NCBI GenBank assembly: GCA_030624785.1
Contig: JAUXJK010000012.1
Location: 1-17,056 of the forward strand
From: Actinomycetes bacterium
Lineage (GTDB): Bacteria > Actinomycetota > Thermoleophilia > Gaiellales > Gaiellaceae
Reading direction: 5' to 3'
Length of the DNA: 17,056 nt
The notes under the pieces are model-generated. The model saw nothing but the letters and a program-made list of their open reading frames with translations. It searched no databases and had not been told where the DNA came from. Position numbers and translations under genes: made by a program. Below, piece after piece: positions 13,591 to 17,056 of the stretch (its first letter is position 1; each line of letters starts with the position of its first letter).

Positions 13591-14391
13591 CTAGTCGAGA
13601 GGGGCCTCGGCGCCCGCAATGACGACGAGGCGGCGTGGCTCGTTCCCGCCAGGAAGCTCCTGCGTTGTGACGCCAAGCTCAGCGGCCAGGCGCTCGGCGA
13701 TGCCAGCACTACCGGGCGTGTAATAGACGCGCGTCTCTGGATAGTCGTCACGGGGCGCGTTCCCCACGTCCTTGATCTGGTACGAGAGCCCCGCGATCTT
13801 GTCGGCAAGGCGAGCTCCGGCGCGACCAACTTCCGAGCCGTTCAGGACGTCGATCTCGATCTCCCAGCGTTCCGGCAGTGATGCGGCCAGCTCCGGAGCC
13901 GGTAGAAGTGTCGCGACGTCGGCATCGGCGGCAGGAGCCTCATCAGCGAGCCGCGGCACGATCACGAACCAGCCAAGCAACGCCGTCGCGACGACGAACG
14001 CGAGGATCGCGCCTGTGCGAGTTAGTGCTGAACGGCCAAGCAGGCTCTCGCGGGGAGGCAGGCCGGCAAGCTGGCGCGCCTCGTTGACGGAGATTCCGAG
14101 TGCCGAGCTATAGAGAACGGCTGCAGCGATCGCTTCGCGCTGAGATGGGAAGCGATAGAGACGGCCCTGCTCGAGGGCGTCGACGGCCTCGACCGTAAGA
14201 CCAGCTTGCTCCGCGATCTCGTCGACCTGAAGTTTCCGTCGCTCGCGCGCGACTCCAAGTGACGAAACGACCCTCTCCTTCGACGACCCACCGGGGCCGG
14301 AGGACGGTGAATCAGGAAGCGCAGCCGCCTCGGCGCGTACCGGCGGTTCGGTGGCGGCGGTTGGCGAATCGCGCTGAGCGATCGGGTTCAT
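13591..14391 (-). CDS. RodZ-like HTH, membrane and LytR_C domain protein
   Basis: 266-aa membrane protein with an unusual order of parts. Residues 1-40 are a low-complexity Pro/Ala/Ser tail. Residues 46-110 resemble the Cro-like HTH of RodZ (GVARERRKLQVDEIAEQAGL, then EALEQGR-type DALEQGRLYRFPS). Residues 127-146 are one membrane segment (GAILAFVVATALLGWFVIVP). Residues 176-260 match the LytR/CpsA/Psr C-terminal domain (EIDVLNGSEVGRAGARLADK, VYYTPGSAGIAERLAAELG). The HTH would be cytoplasmic and the LytR_C part outside, suggesting a link between cytoskeleton and cell-wall glycopolymer attachment, though no catalytic LCP domain is present. It is the third gene of a tight minus-strand operon, five bases after the MocA-like gene. 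Function is inferred from architecture only. Confidence 0.78.
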   Translation of the reverse strand: MNPIAQRDSPTAATEPPVRAEAAALPDSPSSGPGGSSKERVVSSLGVARERRKLQVDEIAEQAGLTVEAVDALEQGRLYRFPSQREAIAAAVLYSSALGISVNEARQLAGLPPRESLLGRSALTRTGAILAFVVATALLGWFVIVPRLADEAPAADADVATLLPAPELAASLPERWEIEIDVLNGSEVGRAGARLADKIAGLSYQIKDVGNAPRDDYPETRVYYTPGSAGIAERLAAELGVTTQELPGGNEPRRLVVIAGAEAPLD

Positions 14392-14396
14392 ACATG

Positions 14397-14939
14397 TCAG
14401 TTCCCTCCCAGGCCCGCGAGATCCTCCTCCGTATCGACGTCGCCTGGCTCACGAAGGTCGCTGCAATCGATGAGGCGCGCAGCGAGTTCCCGGCCGCCGC
14501 CTTCCGGTATTCGCGCCCACACCGAGCGAGCCAGCACGACCGGGTGGCTTCGCTCACCGTCATAGCTCGCCGCCAGAACCGAACCCTGGCCTTGCCGCCA
14601 TACATCCACCATGCGAGCGATTGCACGCGGATCAAGGCGCGGTCCGTCGGCAAGCACGACTGCGGCGGCCTGGGTTTCAGCCCCTAGCGGCGATAGGCCG
14701 CAGCGGAGTGATGCGCCGGGCCCTCGCTGCCAGTCTGCGCACTGCACAATGCGTGCACGCGGAGGCAGTGTGACGTCGATTGGGTGCGCGCCAGCGACGA
14801 TCACCACCTCTGCGAATGCCTCGACAGCCTCGATGCTCTCGAGAACTGCCGGCAGGAGAATGTTCTGCTTCGGGCTGCCGAATCGGGTGGCCGCGCCAGC
14901 GGCGAGAACGACTGCCGCGACAGCCTCAGCATCCGACAT
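14397..14939 (-). CDS. MocA/MobA-like nucleotidyltransferase
   Basis: NTP-transferase-fold protein (180 aa) of the MobA/MocA group, whose members add CMP or GMP to molybdopterin. The nucleotide-binding motif is LAAGAATRFGSPKQ (12-25, GxxxRxGxxK). Later landmarks are GPGASLRCGL (73-82), VLADGPRLDP (95-104), SHPVVLARSVW (131-141) and VDTEEDL (168-174). Two usual features differ: the segment after PKQ is shortened, lacking the GxPLL stretch, and the metal-site LADQP reads LADGP. These changes make a different nucleotide-linked substrate, or weaker activity, conceivable. No molybdenum hydroxylase or cofactor gene is in the window. The ATG follows directly on the TAG of the amidohydrolase gene, so the genes are co-transcribed. 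Family assignment is good; substrate is unknown. Confidence 0.75.
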   Translation of the reverse strand: MSDAEAVAAVVLAAGAATRFGSPKQNILLPAVLESIEAVEAFAEVVIVAGAHPIDVTLPPRARIVQCADWQRGPGASLRCGLSPLGAETQAAAVVLADGPRLDPRAIARMVDVWRQGQGSVLAASYDGERSHPVVLARSVWARIPEGGGRELAARLIDCSDLREPGDVDTEEDLAGLGGN

Positions 14940-16100
14940 CTATCGGGGCGTGCTCAGCGCTGCGATATCGGCGACGTGCAGCAGACGCATGACGATGCGG
15001 ACGAGCGTGAAAGCTTCCTGCTCGTCCTCGGTTTCGGCCGCGCGAGCCCATAGGTCGCGGGCGCATCCGAGATATTCGCTCAGTTCGTCGAGGCGGGCGA
15101 CGTCGGTGCCGTTCGAGCGCGTTGTGTTGAGCGCAAGGCCGAGAACGCCGATCGTGTCCGGCATACGGCTCCACAGGAGGGGGATCGCCATCGCCAGGTA
15201 GTGGTGGATGCGCAAGAGCGTGACCGGGTGCTCGAGGCTCGGCACGCCCGGAGGCGTGGTCGGCGCGGGTGGTGACCCGTCGGCGATCGCCTGAGCCGTT
15301 CCGCCCAATATCGCGCGCAGCTGATCTTCCGAGAAGCCCATCGTCTCGGCCACGCTCAAAACGAGCCGAAGAGAGCCTGGCTGCTGGCCGTACGGGTAGT
15401 CGGATGCGTACAGGATCTGCTCCGGCGCGACCCTGCCGTAGAGGTCGATGAGGTCGTAGAAACTCCAGGCCGAGGTGTCGAAGAAGACACCTGGTCGACC
15501 GCCGAAGTGGCCTGTGAGTCGCTCAAGATCGGCGACGCCCGCATGGGCGATGATGAGCTGAGCATCCTCGTGGCGAGAGACAAGCCGCTCGAGATCGTCG
15601 GCGATCGGTGGGAGTCCACGCCCTCCATGAATCAGGATCGGGACGCCGTATTCCGCCGAGAGTGCGAATATCGGATCAAGCCGATCGTCGCCGACCGAGA
15701 ATCGTTGTGAGCGTGGATGGAGCTTGATGCCCCGTGCGCCGAGGTCAAGCACCCGACGAGCCTCCTCGGTAGGCCTGTCCTCGAGATCGAGTCGCACGAA
15801 CGGCAACAGCTTGCCGTTCGAGGCAGCGGCGTCGGCGATGGTCCTGTTGTTCGCGGCGGTGAATGCCGGGGTACGGTCAGGCTCATCGAGGCAGAACACG
15901 AACGCCCCGGCGGAATTGCTCTCATCGAGAAACGCTACGAGTTCGTCGCGCCGCGACACGAAGCCGTCGATGTCGGTGCCGACATGCACGTGGGCGTCGA
16001 AGATCGGGGTGTTCGCGGGTACGCGAGCAAGCGTCTCTGCGTAGGCTTGTGCGAGAAGCTGTTCAGCATGATCGAGAAGATTGGCCACGACGGCGACCAT
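14940..16100 (-). CDS. Amidohydrolase-superfamily metal-dependent hydrolase
   Basis: TIM-barrel hydrolase or decarboxylase of the amidohydrolase-2 type (386 aa). Metal and catalytic residues are visible: His37 and His39 in FDAHVHVG, Lys126 in GIKLHP, His158 in ILIHGG, His186 in IIAHAG and Asp234 in YASDYPYG. The barrel ends near residue 275 (ILGGTAQAIADG). A Pro-rich linker (PPAPTTPPGVP) follows, then about 95 residues of helical sequence not usual for the family. An N-terminal helix (1-30) precedes the first strand. Substrate cannot be predicted; relatives hydrolyse lactones or decarboxylate aromatic acids. It heads the minus-strand operon with the MocA-like and RodZ-like genes and diverges from the FMN reductase gene 69 bases away. 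No Shine-Dalgarno is seen before the ATG. Confidence 0.82.
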   Translation of the reverse strand: MVAVVANLLDHAEQLLAQAYAETLARVPANTPIFDAHVHVGTDIDGFVSRRDELVAFLDESNSAGAFVFCLDEPDRTPAFTAANNRTIADAAASNGKLLPFVRLDLEDRPTEEARRVLDLGARGIKLHPRSQRFSVGDDRLDPIFALSAEYGVPILIHGGRGLPPIADDLERLVSRHEDAQLIIAHAGVADLERLTGHFGGRPGVFFDTSAWSFYDLIDLYGRVAPEQILYASDYPYGQQPGSLRLVLSVAETMGFSEDQLRAILGGTAQAIADGSPPAPTTPPGVPSLEHPVTLLRIHHYLAMAIPLLWSRMPDTIGVLGLALNTTRSNGTDVARLDELSEYLGCARDLWARAAETEDEQEAFTLVRIVMRLLHVADIAALSTPR

Positions 16101-16169
16101 AGCTCACGCTGCGCGCTCGACGGTGCGCATTCGAATCTCTAGACGAATCCGACGAAGGGGACTACGACC

Positions 16170-16730
16170 ATGGCAGAGACAATCAACGTCGTGGCGATCG
16201 CGGGAAGCCTGCGAAAGGCTTCGATCAACCGCGGTCTTGTTCGGGCTGCCGCCAAGGCGGACGTGCCCGGCATTCACGTGGAGCCAATTGACCTCATCGA
16301 CGTTCCGCTCTACAACGGCGACGTTGAGGACGTTGGCGATCCGCCAGCGGTCGTCGAACTCAAGACGCGGATCAAGGAGGCCGACGGTGTGCTTCTCGCG
16401 ACACCGGAGTACAACCGGGGAATGCCGGGCGTCCTGAAGAACGCGCTTGATTGGGCCTCGCGTCAACCTCAGCAGGCCCTGCGCGGAAAGCCGTTCGCTC
16501 TCATGGGGGCGACACCCGGAGGTTTCGGCACGCGCGCGTCACAGTTCCAGGTGCATCAGATCCTTGGCAATCCGGGCAGCAGGGTTCTTCCGAAACCTGA
16601 GCTCTGGGTGTCGGGTGCGTCCGAGAGGTTTGACGAAGCCGGAAACCTCACGGACGAAACCACGCGGACGCATATCGCCGAGTTGCTTGCAGCGTTTCGC
16701 GACTGGATTGTGGCGACGCGTTCGGCGTAG
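16170..16730 (+). CDS. NADPH-dependent FMN reductase / quinone reductase
   Basis: Flavodoxin-fold oxidoreductase (186 aa) related to YieF/ChrR and azoreductase-type NAD(P)H:quinone reductases. The FMN phosphate loop is GSLRKASINR (12-21), the family signature is TPEYNRGMPGVLKNALDW (78-95), and GATPGGFGT provides the later flavin contacts. Such enzymes transfer two electrons to quinones, flavins or metals and limit redox cycling. AAGGGG nine bases before the ATG is a reasonable ribosome site. The gene diverges from the amidohydrolase operon and ends in a palindrome that overlaps its stop codon. Despite its redox role, no sigma-R-type promoter is found in its 69-base upstream region. Specific electron acceptors cannot be inferred. 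Confidence 0.87.
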   Translation: MAETINVVAIAGSLRKASINRGLVRAAAKADVPGIHVEPIDLIDVPLYNGDVEDVGDPPAVVELKTRIKEADGVLLATPEYNRGMPGVLKNALDWASRQPQQALRGKPFALMGATPGGFGTRASQFQVHQILGNPGSRVLPKPELWVSGASERFDEAGNLTDETTRTHIAELLAAFRDWIVATRSA

Positions 16731-16738
16731 CTACGCCG
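16723..16738. terminator. Palindrome between convergent genes
   Basis: CGGCGTAGCTACGCCG is a perfect 16-base palindrome. It includes the TAG of the FMN reductase gene and is followed by TAGTTT. It sits between two convergent genes and could act as a short bidirectional terminator, although the stem is short. Confidence 0.4.
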
Positions 16739-16757
16739 TAGTTTCGGGCGGAGCCTG

Positions 16758-17056
16758 TTAAGCGAGCAGCGCTTCGAACCGCTCAGCGTCTTCGAATGGG
16801 CCGAGCAGCGCGAGGTTCAGTCGGTCGTTCTGAATGATGTCGCGAGCGACGCGTTGGATGTCTTCCGCGGTGACATCGTCGAGGCTTCGCAGCACCTCGT
16901 CTGGCTCTCGGACGCCGCCCTCGAGCACGGCGCCGCGCAGGCCGAACATGATGAGCCCTCGCGGGTCTTCGAGCCCAAGAACGAGGCGCCCCTTCGAGTA
17001 GTTGCGAGCCTTCTCGAGCTCGTCGTCGGCGACGGGTTCCTCTGCGATCCGCCGAA
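16758..17056 (-). CDS. M16 zinc peptidase, C-terminal fragment (runs off window)
   Basis: The last 98 or so residues of an M16 (insulinase/mitochondrial-processing-peptidase-like) protein; the start lies beyond the right edge. The frame is open to position 17056, and the Met at 16949 is internal. Recognisable C-terminal signatures are ELEKARNYSKGRLVLGLEDP, the EPDEVLRSLDDVTAEDIQRV helix pair and LNLALLGPF near the end. The HxxEH zinc site would be in the missing N-terminal part, so catalytic status cannot be judged. Bacterial M16 proteins degrade peptides or occur as active/inactive pairs, often beside pnp or other RNA-processing genes. It is convergent with the FMN reductase gene. Confidence 0.8.
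   Translation of the reverse strand, partial: RRIAEEPVADDELEKARNYSKGRLVLGLEDPRGLIMFGLRGAVLEGGVREPDEVLRSLDDVTAEDIQRVARDIIQNDRLNLALLGPFEDAERFEALLA

Noticed and set aside
14259..14687. 142-residue plus-strand frame
   Set aside because: It is antisense to the MocA-like and RodZ-like genes, with no recognisable domain or ribosome site.
16101..16169. Sigma-R-type promoter before the FMN reductase
   Set aside because: No GGAAT with a GTT at suitable spacing occurs in the gap, so regulation by the nearby sigma factor is unsupported.

Overview
The window is a high-GC, gene-dense bacterial chromosome segment, most likely from an actinobacterium. Three observations point that way. A SigR/RsrA-type redox sigma/anti-sigma pair is preceded by a sequence matching the sigma-R promoter consensus. 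Many genes appear to start at or next to a TAnnnT-like -10 box with no Shine-Dalgarno, as in leaderless actinobacterial transcripts. The protein set (HtrA with a single N-terminal membrane segment, LytR_C protein, 2-methylacyl-CoA racemase, two-subunit-type acyl-CoA mutase) also fits. A deep-branching lineage such as Thermoleophilia is possible but cannot be fixed from sequence reading alone. No phage, insertion sequence, CRISPR, tRNA or rRNA was seen.

Layout. (1) 1-6178 (+): an Asp/Glu/hydantoin racemase-family protein, a 1292-residue HyuA-HyuB fusion (hydantoinase/oxoprolinase/ketone carboxylase superfamily) and an AMP-forming acyl-CoA ligase. (2) 6240-6653 (+): an ArfB/YaeJ-like ribosome-rescue hydrolase. 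(3) 6706-10815: a 2-methylacyl-CoA racemase on the minus strand, diverging from a plus-strand operon of a B12-dependent acyl-CoA mutase large subunit and two tandem, translationally linked TenA-family proteins. (4) 10924-12306 (+): a membrane-anchored HtrA-like protease with a PDZ domain, followed by a structured intergenic stretch ending in a strong hairpin. (5) 12488-13587 (+): a small HMA metal-binding protein, then the sigma-R/RsrA-like pair. (6) 13591-16100 (-): an operon read amidohydrolase, then MocA-like nucleotidyltransferase, then RodZ-like HTH/membrane/LytR_C protein. (7) 16170-16730 (+): an NADPH-dependent FMN reductase, convergent with the C-terminal end of an M16 zinc peptidase that runs off the right edge.

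How the genes may work together (inference). The first and third blocks look like acyl-CoA catabolism. The HyuAB protein could make a carboxylate that the ligase activates. The racemase/mutase pair has active-site residues expected for branched, non-carboxylated acyl-CoAs (isobutyryl-CoA-mutase type, not methylmalonyl type). The HtrA, sigma-R/RsrA, metal-binding and flavin reductase genes form a loose envelope and redox stress neighbourhood. The most informative details are the GGGAAT-N18-GTT promoter in front of the sigma gene, the Phe/Gln specificity pair in the mutase, the His/Asp/Glu set that makes the CaiB-family protein a racemase, the tandem Cys and Cys-less TenA genes, and the HTH-membrane-LytR_C fusion.
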